The notes: generated by a model from the sequence alone, not told the origin. A stretch of DNA of 9,205 nucleotides from an uncultured beta proteobacterium (GCA_903932755.1 CAIZHL010000225.1:1-9205); one strand, 5' to 3'; counted from the first letter of the stretch, positions 1 through 7,529 are shown. Numbers and translations are program-made.

Positions 1-312
1 GCGGAATTCGGCGAGATGGAAGGGCAGCGAATCGGCCTTGACCTCGATGCGCATGAAGTAGCGGCCAACCTCCTGACCATCCCCCCGCCCCCTTCCCGGG
101 GAAGGGGGTGACGCTGGTTCTCCGGCTGCACCGGCTCCGGTTTCTTGAAGGTTCCCGCCTTGGGGCGGCCCGGCGGCGGGAACTTCGTCGGCGTGGAAGC
201 TCGATTCGAGGATCCAGCCCTTGTGCTCGGCGATGAAGCCGGTGACGCGGGCGATGATGCCGACCTGGTCGGGGCAGGAGGCGGTCAGGGTATAGAAGCG
301 CGCTCTATGCAT
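1..312 (-). CDS. purU: Formyltetrahydrofolate deformylase, N-terminal part (runs off left edge), with an in-frame 38-codon insert
   Basis: PurU hydrolyses 10-formyl-tetrahydrofolate to formate and tetrahydrofolate in the cytoplasm, balancing one-carbon pools and feeding formate to purine synthesis. Only the first 104 codons are present; the catalytic formyltransferase-like domain lies beyond the window. Residues 1-44 and 83-104 together form a typical PurU ACT domain: the start has LTASCPDQVGIIARVTGFIA and HKGWILESSFHADE, and after the break come GRYFMRIEVKADSLPFHLAE. Between them, residues 45-82 are a Gly/Pro/Ala-rich stretch absent from the family, encoded by a palindromic insert at 67-180. 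The reading frame stays open through it. The ATG at 310-312 fits the family start; I see no good Shine-Dalgarno, so translation may depend on upstream thrH, whose stop lies 25 nt away on the same strand. The identification is firm. Whether the protein is still active with the insert cannot be judged here. Confidence 0.92.
   Translation of the reverse strand, partial: MHRARFYTLTASCPDQVGIIARVTGFIAEHKGWILESSFHADEVPAAGPPQGGNLQETGAGAAGEPASPPSPGRGRGDGQEVGRYFMRIEVKADSLPFHLAEFR
67..180. repeat. 114-bp palindromic insert inside purU, bounded by 6-bp near-direct repeats
   Basis: The segment is exactly 114 bp (38 codons) and separates two halves of a conserved ACT-domain motif. AACCTC at 67-72 and AACTTC at 181-186 (plus strand) differ by one base and sit at the two edges, like a decayed target-site duplication; the exact boundary can slide by up to six bases. 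It holds two palindromes. One has arms GTTCCCGCC (151-159) and GGCGGGAAC (175-183). The other, at 79-112, is a C-run/G-run palindrome that recurs near 8979-9014. No coding capacity of its own is visible, so it would be a non-autonomous element moved in trans, or a replication or recombination product. The mobile origin is inferred. Confidence 0.7.
79..112 (-). repeat. REP-like short palindrome, copy 1
   Basis: On the minus strand this reads GTCACCCCCTTCCCC, then GGGAAGGGGGCGGGGGGAT. The CCCCCTT/AAGGGGG arms can pair. Aligned with the copy at 8979-9014, it differs by about four substitutions in the loop region and one single-base indel, while the flanks do not match. It supplies part of the 38 extra codons in purU. 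Two copies within 9 kb suggest a dispersed family in this genome, but genome copy number cannot be seen from the window. Confidence 0.7.
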
Positions 313-337
313 CAGATACGTGGAACGGTTGCGCGCA

Positions 338-946
338 TCAGATGCGGGCCGATGCCTTGTCGATTTCGGCACGCAACTCGGCATAGTTCATGGTCACCGG
401 AAACTGCGGGAATTCGTCGATCACGTTCTGCGGCGGGTGGAACAGGATGCCGGCGTGGGCTTCGGCCAGCATCGCCGTGTCGTTGTAGGAATCGCCGGCG
501 GCGATGACCTTGAAGTTGAGTTCCTTGAAGCGCTGCACCGATTCCTTCTTCTGGTTCGGCATGCGCAGGTGGTAGTTCACCACGAAACCGGCGGCATCGG
601 CCTCCAGCTTGTGGCAGAACAGTACCGGCATGTTCAGCTGGGCCATCAGCGGCATGGCGAATTCGTAGAAGGTGTCGGACAGGATGATGACCTGGAAGTC
701 GCGGCGCAGGGCGTCGAGGAAGTCGCAGGCGCCATCCATCGGCCCCATGTCGGAGATCACCTTCTGGATGTCCGGCAGGCCGAGCTTGTGGGTTTTCAGC
801 AGCGCCAGCCGGTACTTCATCAGCTTGTCGTAATCCGGCTCGTCGCGCGTGGTGCGTGAAAGTTCGGGAATGCCGGTGCGCCTGGAAAACTCGATCCAGA
901 TTTCCGGAACGAGCACGCCTTCGAGGTCGAGACAGACGAGTTGCAC
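338..946 (-). CDS. thrH: Phosphoserine phosphatase / homoserine phosphotransferase, ThrH type
   Basis: A 202-residue cytoplasmic HAD-superfamily phosphatase. ThrH proteins dephosphorylate phosphoserine, the last step of serine synthesis, and can transfer phosphate to homoserine. Visible HAD motifs: CLDLEGVLVPEIW near the N-terminus (nucleophile D7, with E9 in place of the second Asp, as is typical of ThrH), SDTFYEF with S90-D91-T92 (motif II), a lysine pair around 133-134 (motif III), and GDSYNDT at 151-157 (motif IV, Mg-binding aspartates). Length fits the family (about 203-205). I start at the GTG at 944-946 because family members begin two residues before VCLDLEG and GGAGA lies six bases upstream; an upstream in-frame ATG at 985 would add 13 unconserved residues. 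purU follows after 25 nt on the same strand, suggesting cotranscription and a link between serine and folate one-carbon metabolism. No clear promoter was found. Alternative name: SerB-like phosphatase. Confidence 0.94.
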   Translation of the reverse strand: MQLVCLDLEGVLVPEIWIEFSRRTGIPELSRTTRDEPDYDKLMKYRLALLKTHKLGLPDIQKVISDMGPMDGACDFLDALRRDFQVIILSDTFYEFAMPLMAQLNMPVLFCHKLEADAAGFVVNYHLRMPNQKKESVQRFKELNFKVIAAGDSYNDTAMLAEAHAGILFHPPQNVIDEFPQFPVTMNYAELRAEIDKASARI

Positions 947-952
947 TGAGGT

Positions 953-957
953 TCTCC
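953..957 (-). promoter_or_regulatory. Ribosome binding site that decides the thrH start
   Basis: Minus-strand GGAGA sits six bases before the GTG at 946-944. It favours this GTG over the in-frame ATG at 985, which would lie upstream of this site. Confidence 0.75.
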
Positions 958-1228
958 AGAAGTCGGCGCTGGCGGTACGGCGCACGCGGGGACAATTTAC
1001 TGCCGGGCGGCAACAAAGCGCCGGATTTTACCTGTTTGGGCAGGTTCCCGCACCCCGGGCGGGGCTTTTGCTGCCCCGTAAAGACTGCGCCCGGTCCGGA
1101 AAATGTATGCCGCAGCCTGCGCCAGGCGGGATTGGGTCGCCGGATATGTCTTCGTTATCGTGCTGCAGAGGGTATCCCCTGATGGGATAATCCCGGTTCC
1201 GCGGCGTGCCGATTGGCGTTCAGCCTTC

Positions 1229-1257
1229 TTGTCGTTTGGGTTCGATCGGTTTCTAAT
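1229..1257 (+). promoter_or_regulatory. Probable sigma70 promoter of the hemA-plsB-prfA-prmC operon
   Basis: TTGTCG at 1229-1234 (4 of 6 matches to TTGACA) and TCTAAT at 1252-1257 (5 of 6 to TATAAT) are separated by exactly 17 bases. Transcription would begin near 1264, giving a leader of about 38 nt before the hemA GTG at 1302. The prediction rests on consensus match and position only. Confidence 0.55.
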
Positions 1258-1301
1258 ACGCCCTGCCGGAATTTTTCTTAGTGTTTCAAGGTCATATCAC
1301 C

Positions 1302-2555
1302 GTGCAGTTGTTCGCTCTCGGCATCAACCACCATACGGCCCCGCTGGCGGTTCGCGAGCAGGTGGCGTTCGACCCATCCCGGATGGGCCAGGCCCTGCAC
1401 GACCTGTTGCGGGCCAAGTCGGTGCGCGAAGCCGCAATCCTGTCCACCTGCAACCGCACCGAACTGTATTGCGCGGCCGAACACCCGCAGGGTGCGGCGG
1501 ACTGGCTGGCCGAGTACCACTCGCTTGCGCCGCAGAAGATCCACCCCTATCTGTACCAGCATCCGCAGCAGGAAGCCGTGCGTCACATGTTCCGCGTCGC
1601 GGCAGGGCTGGATTCGATGGTGCTGGGCGAGCCGCAGATCCTCGGCCAGATGAAACAGGCGGCGCGCGTCGCGGAAGAAGCCGGAACCATGGGCACGCTG
1701 CTGGGCAAACTGTTCCAGCGCACGTTTGCCGTGGCCAAGGAAGTCCGTTCGACCACCGCGATCGGCGCCAACACCGTTTCCATGGCCGCCGCCGCGGTGC
1801 ATCTGTCGGCGCGTATTTTCGACAGCCTGACGGAGCAAAAGGTGCTGTTCATCGGTGCCGGCGAAATGATCGAACTGTGCGCCGCGCATTTCGCCGCGCA
1901 AAAGCCGAAGCGCCTCACCATTGCCAATCGCACCCTGGAACGCGGCGCCGACCTGGCGGCGCGCTTCGGCGGCGACGCCATGCGCCTGGAACAGCTCGGC
2001 GAACGCCTGGCGGATTACGACATCGTGGTGTCCTGCACCGCCAGCTCCCTGCCCATCATCGGCCTCGGGCTGGTCGAGCGTGCGCTGAAGGCGCGCCGCC
2101 ACCGGCCGATGGTGATGGTCGACCTGGCCGTGCCGCGAGACATCGAGGAGGAAGTAGCGCGGCTGGACGACGTCTTCCTCTACACCCTCGACGATCTTGG
2201 CCAGATCGTCGAATCCGGCCTCGAATCGCGCCAGGCGGCGGTGGTCGAGGCCGAGGCCATCATCACTGACCGCGTCACCGGTTTCCTGCACTGGCTCGAA
2301 GCGCGCGAGACGGTGCCGACCATCCGCGCCTTGCGCGATGCCGGCGAGCGTGCGCGCCGCCACGAGGTCGAACACGCGCTGAAGCTGCTGGCGCGTGGCG
2401 ACGACCCGACCAAGGTGCTCGACGCGCTGTCCCACGGCCTGACCAACAAGCTGCTGCATGCTCCGACCCATGCCCTGAACCAGGCCGAAGGCGCCGAACG
2501 CGCCGAGGTTTCGGCGCTCATCGCCCGCATCTATCACCTGCATTCCGGGGAGTAG
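1302..2555 (+). CDS. hemA: Glutamyl-tRNA reductase
   Basis: HemA uses NADPH to reduce glutamate bound to tRNA(Glu) to glutamate-1-semialdehyde, the committed step of heme and other tetrapyrrole synthesis by the C5 route, in the cytoplasm. The 417 residues match the family length (E. coli 418). Seen: N-terminal [17 protein letters not shown], the catalytic cysteine C50 in [10 protein letters not shown], the substrate-binding segment [20 protein letters not shown] around 100-119, the NADPH-binding VLFIGAGEM around 181-189, and a C-terminal helical dimerisation region with [14 protein letters not shown]. The GTG at 1302 is preferred over the GTG at 1281 because known HemA proteins start directly at the LFALGIN strand; AAGG lies ten bases upstream of it. 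It is the first gene of the operon, 57 bases before plsB, with a plausible promoter in front. Heme-dependent control of HemA stability is known in enterobacteria but cannot be read from this sequence. Confidence 0.97.
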   Translation: MQLFALGINHHTAPLAVREQVAFDPSRMGQALHDLLRAKSVREAAILSTCNRTELYCAAEHPQGAADWLAEYHSLAPQKIHPYLYQHPQQEAVRHMFRVAAGLDSMVLGEPQILGQMKQAARVAEEAGTMGTLLGKLFQRTFAVAKEVRSTTAIGANTVSMAAAAVHLSARIFDSLTEQKVLFIGAGEMIELCAAHFAAQKPKRLTIANRTLERGADLAARFGGDAMRLEQLGERLADYDIVVSCTASSLPIIGLGLVERALKARRHRPMVMVDLAVPRDIEEEVARLDDVFLYTLDDLGQIVESGLESRQAAVVEAEAIITDRVTGFLHWLEARETVPTIRALRDAGERARRHEVEHALKLLARGDDPTKVLDALSHGLTNKLLHAPTHALNQAEGAERAEVSALIARIYHLHSGE

Positions 2556-2612
2556 CTGCGTGGTCCCGGCTCGAGTACCCGGCGCCCGCGCGGCGCATCC
2601 GACTGTCCGCCC

Positions 2613-5108
2613 GTGAGCGCAACTCCCTTCTTCGACTTCACCGGTTGGGCGCTGGACGCGCTGCGCCGGTTGATGTATCTGGGCACCCGCACCCGGGTGT
2701 TCCCCGACTCTCCCGAAGAGCTCAAGCTGCGCCCGGACTTGCCGGTGTGCTACGTGCTCCACGAACACCACCTTTCCAACTTGCTGGTGCTCGACGAGGA
2801 GTGCCGCAAGCTGGGGCTGCCGCCGGCGATGAAGCCCTTGCGCGATGCCGCCTTCACGTCACCGCGATCCTTCTTTTTTCTTTCGCGCAACGAACGCGGA
2901 CGCCTGGTGCCGAATCCGCGCAGCGACCATGCGCCGCTGCTCAAATCGCTGGTGAAGGCCGCGGTGGCGGATCCGGGCTTCGACGTGCAGCTGGTGCCCG
3001 TGACCATTCTCTGGGGGCGCGAACCGCGCAAGCAGGAGTCGATACTGAAAGCCCTGTTTGCCGAAACCTGGCAGTCGGTCAGCACGCTGCGGCACCTGCT
3101 GGCGATGCTGATCCACGGCCGCCATACCGTGGTGCGCTTCAACGCGCCGATTTCCCTGCGCGACCTGCTCAGCGGCGACATCGACGAGCGGCGTGCCGTG
3201 CGCAAGCTCGGGCGCATTTTGCGGGTGCACTTCCGGCGCCAGCGCGAAATGGCGATCGGTCCCGACCTGTCGCACCGCCGCACCCAGCTGCGCGCCCTGC
3301 TCAACACGCCCTCGGTGCGCAAGGCGATTGCCCTTGACGCCGAAACGCGGGGCATCCCGCTGGTCGCCGCGCAAAAATCCGCCCGCGAATTCGCCCTCGA
3401 AATCGCCTCGGACTACACGTATTCGGTGATCCGGGCCTTCGCCCTGTTTCTGGCCTGGGTCTGGAACAAGGTTTATGACGGCGTCGAAGTGCACAACTTC
3501 GACCGTGTCACCACCGTGGCGCCCGGCCACGGCATCGTCTATGTGCCCTGCCACCGCAGCCACATCGATTACCTGCTGCTGTCCTACATCATCTTCAACC
3601 GCGGCCTGATGGTGCCGCACATCGCCGCGGGCGCCAACCTCAACCTGCCGGTGGTCGGCTCGATCCTGCGGCGTTCGGGTGCCTTTTTCCTGCGCCGCAA
3701 GCTGAAGGGCGAGCCGCTGTATGCCGCGGTGTTTCTGGAATACCTGCACCTGATGATCGATCGCGGTTTTCCGCTCGAATACTTCATCGAAGGCGGCCGC
3801 AGCCGCAGCGGACGCATGCTGGCGCCCAAGGCCGGCATCCTCGCCATGACGGTACAAAGCTTCGTCCGCAGCCGGTCGCGGCCGCTGGTCTTCGTGCCGG
3901 TGTACATCGGCTATGAAAAGCTGATGGAGGGCAAGAGCTACATTGCGGAACTGCACGGCCGGCCCAAGAAGTCGGAATCGCTGCTCGGCCTGATCGGCGC
4001 GGTGCGGCTGCTGAAGCGCAACTTCGGCAAGGTGCATGTCAATTTCGGCCCGCCGCTGGCCCTGGCCGAGTTCCTCGACCTGCAGCATCCGGCATGGCGC
4101 GAGGAAACCTTCGACGCCCAGGCGCCGTGGCTGCGCGGTGCGGTCGACGCCACGGCGATGAAGCTGGCGCGCAGCATCAATGCCGTGGCGGTAGTGAACC
4201 CGGTGAACCTGGTCGCGCTGACTCTTCTATCGACGCCGAAGCAGGCGGCCGACCTGCGCCTGCTGCAAAGGCAGATCGGGCACGTCCAGTCCCTGCTGAC
4301 CGAGGCGCCCTGGGCCGAGTCGATCATCCCGTGTGAACTGCCGGCCGCCGAGGTGATTGACTACGCGCGCAAGCTGGACATGGTGCAGATCCGCGAACAT
4401 CCGCTGGGCGACATCGTCCTGGCCGACGAACAGCAGGCCGCCCTGCTAGCCTATTTCCGCAACAACGTCCTGCACCTTCTGGCGCTGCCGGCGCTGCTGG
4501 CCTGCCTGGTCAGCCATAACCAGCGCCTGTCGCGACAGCGTGCCAGGGAGGCGATGCGCGGCATCTACGGCCTGCTGCGCACGGACTTGTTCCTGCCCTG
4601 GGAGTCCGCCGACCTCGACGCAGCGATCGATCGCTGCGAAGCGGCGCTGGCGCGACGCGGCCTGATCCAGGTCGATGACTCGGCCGGCGTGCTGCGCGCG
4701 CCGCCGCCCAACAGCGAGGCCGGTCCCGAACTGCGGCAGCTGGGCGAAATCATCCGCCCCACCCTGGAGCGGCAGTTTCTCACCCTGGCCCTGCTGCAGC
4801 ATCACGGAAGCGGCACCCTGAGCCGCGCCGCGCTCGAAGAAGCGACCCACCTGCTGGCGCAGCGTCTGGCCATGCTCTACGAATTCAATGCCGCCGAATT
4901 CTCCGAAAAACTGCTGTTTGCAAATGTGATCCGCAACCTGATCGATGCCGAAATTCTGCGTACCGGCGAGGACGGGCTGCTGCAGTTCGACGAGCGCATC
5001 ACCCTTGCCGCGGCGCAGACCGAACTGCTGCTCGCCGCCGATGTCAGGCACAGCATCGAACTCATCGCCCGCGCAGCGCCGCCCCCAAATTCCGACCCCA
5101 GCCCATGA
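2613..5108 (+). CDS. plsB: Glycerol-3-phosphate 1-O-acyltransferase
   Basis: PlsB transfers an acyl chain from acyl-ACP or acyl-CoA to position 1 of glycerol-3-phosphate, starting phospholipid synthesis at the inner face of the cytoplasmic membrane. The 831 residues fit the PlsB family (about 810-850), not the short PlsY or PlsC proteins. All four acyltransferase blocks are visible: [14 protein letters not shown] with H314 and D319 of the HX4D catalytic pair; II, GAFFLRR at 356-362; [14 protein letters not shown] from 391; [17 protein letters not shown] from 426. A long helical C-terminal region follows, ending in a Pro-rich tail. The GTG at 2613 gives a membrane-proximal N-terminus before [12 protein letters not shown], but has no good Shine-Dalgarno; the ATG 20 codons on (2673) is the alternative. 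The stop overlaps the prfA start (ATGA), implying translational coupling. Finding plsB between hemA and prfA departs from the E. coli order. Confidence 0.96.
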   Translation: MSATPFFDFTGWALDALRRLMYLGTRTRVFPDSPEELKLRPDLPVCYVLHEHHLSNLLVLDEECRKLGLPPAMKPLRDAAFTSPRSFFFLSRNERGRLVPNPRSDHAPLLKSLVKAAVADPGFDVQLVPVTILWGREPRKQESILKALFAETWQSVSTLRHLLAMLIHGRHTVVRFNAPISLRDLLSGDIDERRAVRKLGRILRVHFRRQREMAIGPDLSHRRTQLRALLNTPSVRKAIALDAETRGIPLVAAQKSAREFALEIASDYTYSVIRAFALFLAWVWNKVYDGVEVHNFDRVTTVAPGHGIVYVPCHRSHIDYLLLSYIIFNRGLMVPHIAAGANLNLPVVGSILRRSGAFFLRRKLKGEPLYAAVFLEYLHLMIDRGFPLEYFIEGGRSRSGRMLAPKAGILAMTVQSFVRSRSRPLVFVPVYIGYEKLMEGKSYIAELHGRPKKSESLLGLIGAVRLLKRNFGKVHVNFGPPLALAEFLDLQHPAWREETFDAQAPWLRGAVDATAMKLARSINAVAVVNPVNLVALTLLSTPKQAADLRLLQRQIGHVQSLLTEAPWAESIIPCELPAAEVIDYARKLDMVQIREHPLGDIVLADEQQAALLAYFRNNVLHLLALPALLACLVSHNQRLSRQRAREAMRGIYGLLRTDLFLPWESADLDAAIDRCEAALARRGLIQVDDSAGVLRAPPPNSEAGPELRQLGEIIRPTLERQFLTLALLQHHGSGTLSRAALEEATHLLAQRLAMLYEFNAAEFSEKLLFANVIRNLIDAEILRTGEDGLLQFDERITLAAAQTELLLAADVRHSIELIARAAPPPNSDPSP

Positions 5109-6181
5109 AAAAAAGCATCCTCGACAAACTCGAACGCCTCAGCGAACGCCTGGCCGAAATCGACGGCCTGCTCGGCGGCGAACATGCCGCGCGCGACATG
5201 GACAGCTACCGCAAGCTGACGCGCGAGCGCGCCGACATCACGCCGGTGGTGGAACTGTTCCATCTTTACCGTAGCGCCAGCGCCGACTTTTCAAGTGCCG
5301 GCGAAATGCTGGCCGATCCCGAGATGAAGGAGCTGGCCCAGGCCGAGCAGGCGTCGGCCAGCGCCGAAATAGCCCGGCTCGAGGTGGAACTGCAGCGCGC
5401 CCTGCTGCCGAAGGACCCCAACGACGACAGGAACCTGTTCCTCGAAATCCGTGCCGGCACCGGCGGCGACGAATCCGCACTGTTCGCCGCCGACCTGTTC
5501 CGCATGTACAGCCGTTATGCCGAACGCCAGCGCTGGAAGGTCGAGATCGTCTCGCGCAGCGAATCCGACCTCGGCGGCTTCCGCGAAATCATCGCCCGTG
5601 TCGAAGGGAACGGCGCCTATTCCAAGCTCAAGTTCGAATCCGGCGGTCATCGCGTGCAGCGCGTGCCGGTGACCGAAACCCAGGGCCGCATCCACACCTC
5701 GGCCTGTACGGTGGCGGTGATGCCGGAAGCCGACGAACTGGTCGACATCGAGATCAACCCGGCCGACCTGCGCATCGACACCTTCCGCGCTTCCGGCGCC
5801 GGCGGCCAGCACATCAACAAGACCGACTCCGCGGTGCGCCTCACCCACATCCCGACCGGCATCGTCGTCGAGTGCCAGGACGACCGCTCGCAGCACCGCA
5901 ACAAGGCGCAGGCCATGTCGGTCCTGGCGGCGCGCATCAACGACGCCAAGCAACGCGACCAGCAGCAGCAGATCGCCTCGCAGCGCAAGTCGCTGATCGG
6001 TTCCGGCGACCGCTCCGAACGCATCCGCACCTACAACTTCCCGCAGGGCCGGATCACCGACCACCGCATCAACCTGACGCTGTACAAGATCGACGCCATC
6101 ATGGACGGCGATCTGGACGAACTGGTGGGTGGCCTGACGGCCGAGCATCAGGCCGAACTGCTGGCGGCGTTGGGCGAATGA
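5105..6181 (+). CDS. prfA: Peptide chain release factor 1
   Basis: RF1 recognises UAA and UAG in the ribosomal A site and triggers release of the finished peptide. 358 residues, close to E. coli RF1 (360). Seen: N-terminal helical domain (about 1-100); [16 protein letters not shown] around 113-127; the stop-codon reading tripeptide as PVT at 188-190 within [20 protein letters not shown] (the PxT class of RF1, not the SPF of RF2); the catalytic GGQ at 233-235 within [17 protein letters not shown]; and [20 protein letters not shown] from 301. There is no RF2-style frameshift. The ATG overlaps the plsB stop by four bases and the stop overlaps prmC likewise, so expression probably relies on coupled translation; no separate Shine-Dalgarno is evident. 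Its target modifier PrmC is the next gene. Confidence 0.98.
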   Translation: MKKSILDKLERLSERLAEIDGLLGGEHAARDMDSYRKLTRERADITPVVELFHLYRSASADFSSAGEMLADPEMKELAQAEQASASAEIARLEVELQRALLPKDPNDDRNLFLEIRAGTGGDESALFAADLFRMYSRYAERQRWKVEIVSRSESDLGGFREIIARVEGNGAYSKLKFESGGHRVQRVPVTETQGRIHTSACTVAVMPEADELVDIEINPADLRIDTFRASGAGGQHINKTDSAVRLTHIPTGIVVECQDDRSQHRNKAQAMSVLAARINDAKQRDQQQQIASQRKSLIGSGDRSERIRTYNFPQGRITDHRINLTLYKIDAIMDGDLDELVGGLTAEHQAELLAALGE

Positions 6182-7038
6182 CCACGGTCGCAATGGCACT
6201 GGCGGCGGCACGGACGAAGCTGCCGGCGAACGAAGCGCGCCTGCTGCTGGGGCATGTCACGGCCCGTCCGGCGGCGTGGCTGATGGCGCATGACGATGAC
6301 GTGCTCGATGAAGACGCCGTGCTGCGCTTTGCCTCGCTGGTGGCGCGGCGCAAGGGCGGCGAACCGGTGGCCTATCTGCTCGGCTATCGCGAGTTCTACG
6401 GGCGTGAATTTGCCGTGTCGCCCGCGGTGCTGATCCCGCGTCCGGAAACCGAGATGCTGGTCGATCTGGCTCTTGCGCAAAAAGTTATGCGAAGCGGTAT
6501 CCACGCGGACGGCGCTGGCGATACGGCGACAACTCTGACAAGGATTCTCGACCTGGGTACCGGCAGCGGTTGCATCGCCATCACCCTGGCGCTGGAAATT
6601 CCGTCGGCGCAGGTATGCGCGGTGGACGCCTCGGAGGCAGCACTGCTTGTGGCAGGCAAGAATGCGGAGCGTCTGGGTGCGAGCGTCCGCCTGCTGCAAA
6701 GCGACTGGTTTGGCAGCCTGTCCGGTGAAAGCTTTGACCTGATTGTCGCCAATCCACCCTACATCGCGGAACGCGATCCTCACCTCGGTGTCGAAGATCT
6801 GCGTTACGAGCCGCGCCCGGCGCTGGCCAGCGGCGTCGACGGGCTGGATGCGATCCGGCGCATCGTCGCCGACGCGCCGGCGCATCTGCTGGCGGGCGGG
6901 CAACTCTGGCTGGAGCACGGTTACGATCAGGCCGTCGCCGTGCGTGAATTGCTGGCGGCGGCGGGCCTGTGCGACATCGAACAGCATCGCGATGTCGCAG
7001 GTATAGTGCGGGTTAGCGGCGGCCGGCTGCAGCAGTGA
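6178..7038 (+). CDS. prmC: Release factor glutamine methyltransferase
   Basis: PrmC (formerly HemK) uses S-adenosylmethionine to methylate the glutamine of the GGQ motif in RF1 and RF2, improving termination. 286 residues. The N-terminal helical substrate-recognition domain (1 to about 75) has [20 protein letters not shown]; the linker carries [23 protein letters not shown], the family signature; the Rossmann methyltransferase has [18 protein letters not shown] (SAM site, D125-G131) and the catalytic NPPY at 192-195. The ATG overlaps the prfA stop (ATGA). The stretch between the β-hairpin and the SAM motif (residues 100-122) is about 14 residues longer than in E. coli PrmC and rich in Ala, Gly and Thr. 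Adjacency to prfA and hemA is the classical arrangement that led to the old name hemK. Confidence 0.97.
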   Translation: MTTVAMALAAARTKLPANEARLLLGHVTARPAAWLMAHDDDVLDEDAVLRFASLVARRKGGEPVAYLLGYREFYGREFAVSPAVLIPRPETEMLVDLALAQKVMRSGIHADGAGDTATTLTRILDLGTGSGCIAITLALEIPSAQVCAVDASEAALLVAGKNAERLGASVRLLQSDWFGSLSGESFDLIVANPPYIAERDPHLGVEDLRYEPRPALASGVDGLDAIRRIVADAPAHLLAGGQLWLEHGYDQAVAVRELLAAAGLCDIEQHRDVAGIVRVSGGRLQQ

Positions 7039-7067
7039 GGAATCGGGCGCCGGGCTGCATTGTTTTT
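7028..7067 (+). terminator. Possible weak terminator after prmC
   Basis: TGCAGC (7028-7033) can pair with GCTGCA (7054-7059) and is followed by TTGTTTTT (7060-7067). The loop is long (20 bases) and the stem overlaps the prmC stop codon, so this is tentative. If real it would partly separate the hemerythrin gene from the operon. Confidence 0.3.
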
Positions 7068-7099
7068 CGGGCAAGCGTTACAGCGACAAGGACGGCATC

Positions 7100-7507
7100 G
7101 TGAAGTGGAATAACAGCCTGGCGATCGGCATCGAAGCGATCGACAATCAGCACAAGCAGATCTTCGAACACCTGCTAGCGATCGAGAACTCGGTGGCGAA
7201 GCGGGATCCGCGGCACATCCTGCGCTTCCTCCTGTCGCAACTGGCTGAGTACATGAAGTTTCATCTGGCCGTCGAGGAAGCCATGCTGGAGATCGTCCGC
7301 TATCCGCAGCGCGCCGAACACGCGCAGGCTCATGCCAAGATCATGGAGCAGATCGCCGAACTGGAAAAGCAGTTGCAGAAAACCGGGTCGGGGGCGGACC
7401 TGGTTAGCTTTTTCGAGGACTGGTTCATCCGCCATGTCCTGGCCGATGACCGGCAGTACGCCGCTTATGTGAGGGAGGAGTTTCCGGCGCTCGTCGGCCG
7501 GAGTTGA
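7100..7507 (+). CDS. Bacteriohemerythrin, single-domain
   Basis: A 135-residue soluble four-helix-bundle protein that binds oxygen at a non-heme di-iron centre. All seven expected iron ligands are present and correctly spaced: H18 (DNQHKQIFEHL), H55 and E59 (KFHLAVEE), H74 and H78 (AEHAQAH), and H112 and D117 (RHVLADD). No chemotaxis, signalling or other domain is attached, so an oxygen storage, delivery or scavenging role is inferred from the family rather than from context. It starts at GTG 7100 with AAGGA seven bases upstream. It is 61 bases downstream of prmC on the same strand and converges with the cytochrome c4 gene. In several related operons a monothiol glutaredoxin follows prmC; here hemerythrin occupies that place. 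Function in this organism is open, but the family call is secure. Confidence 0.93.
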   Translation: MKWNNSLAIGIEAIDNQHKQIFEHLLAIENSVAKRDPRHILRFLLSQLAEYMKFHLAVEEAMLEIVRYPQRAEHAQAHAKIMEQIAELEKQLQKTGSGADLVSFFEDWFIRHVLADDRQYAAYVREEFPALVGRS

Positions 7508-7529
7508 AGCGGCTCCCGCAGGAGCCGCT
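7508..7529. terminator. Hairpin between convergent genes, probable shared terminator
   Basis: AGCGGCTCC (7508-7516) and GGAGCCGCT (7521-7529) form a perfect 9-bp stem with a CGCA tetraloop, immediately after the hemerythrin stop codon and 45 bases past the end of the leftward cytochrome gene. Neither side has a clear T-run, so it is not a textbook intrinsic terminator, but its position between converging genes makes that role likely. Confidence 0.5.

Larger units (their letters stand above)
947..1301. other. Divergent intergenic region between thrH and hemA
   Basis: 355 bp without a convincing gene. Small reading frames here are not like any protein I recognise. It contains the hemA promoter near 1229-1257 and several short inverted repeats: ACCTG-N6-CAGGT at 1030-1045 (operator-like), CGGGGC-N7-GCCCCG at 1060-1078, GCCTG-CGC-CAGGC at 1115-1127, and an imperfect GGGTATCCC / GGGATAATCCC pair at 1170-1194. 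None is followed by a T-run, so they are not obvious terminators. I compared the region by eye with common riboswitches (cobalamin, FMN, TPP) and with 6S and SRP RNA, and saw no match. A thrH promoter on the minus strand must lie here but I cannot place it confidently. Confidence 0.55.

Noticed and set aside
67..180. A frameshift in purU caused by the insert
   Set aside because: A first reading suggested a frame change, but recounting the C-run at 81-86 as six bases shows the insert is 114 bp and the frame resumes correctly at GRYFMRIEV.
1186..1191. GATAAT as the -10 box of the hemA promoter
   Set aside because: No acceptable -35 hexamer lies 16-18 bases upstream; the TTGTCG-N17-TCTAAT pair at 1229-1257 is better and closer to the gene.
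1020..1200. A riboswitch or known small RNA upstream of hemA
   Set aside because: No cobalamin, FMN or TPP box and no 6S or SRP core could be matched by eye; only short generic hairpins are present.
1103..2269. A 388-codon plus-strand frame overlapping hemA
   Set aside because: It reads hemA in another frame and yields Arg/Pro/Gly-rich low-complexity sequence; hemA's frame has the catalytic cysteine and NADPH site.
1278..2771. A 497-codon open frame on the minus strand opposite hemA and the start of plsB
   Set aside because: It lies antisense to hemA in GC-rich DNA, where the opposite frame is often stop-free, and the translation is rich in His, Gln, Arg and Gly with no recognisable motif. 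hemA on the plus strand is certain.
2859..4088. A 409-codon minus-strand open frame inside plsB
   Set aside because: Same composition effect; it overlaps all conserved acyltransferase blocks of PlsB and has no domain signature.
5872..6177. An upstream extension of prmC within prfA
   Set aside because: The extra residues are an out-of-frame reading of RF1. The ATG at 6178, overlapping the prfA stop, matches the PrmC N-terminus.
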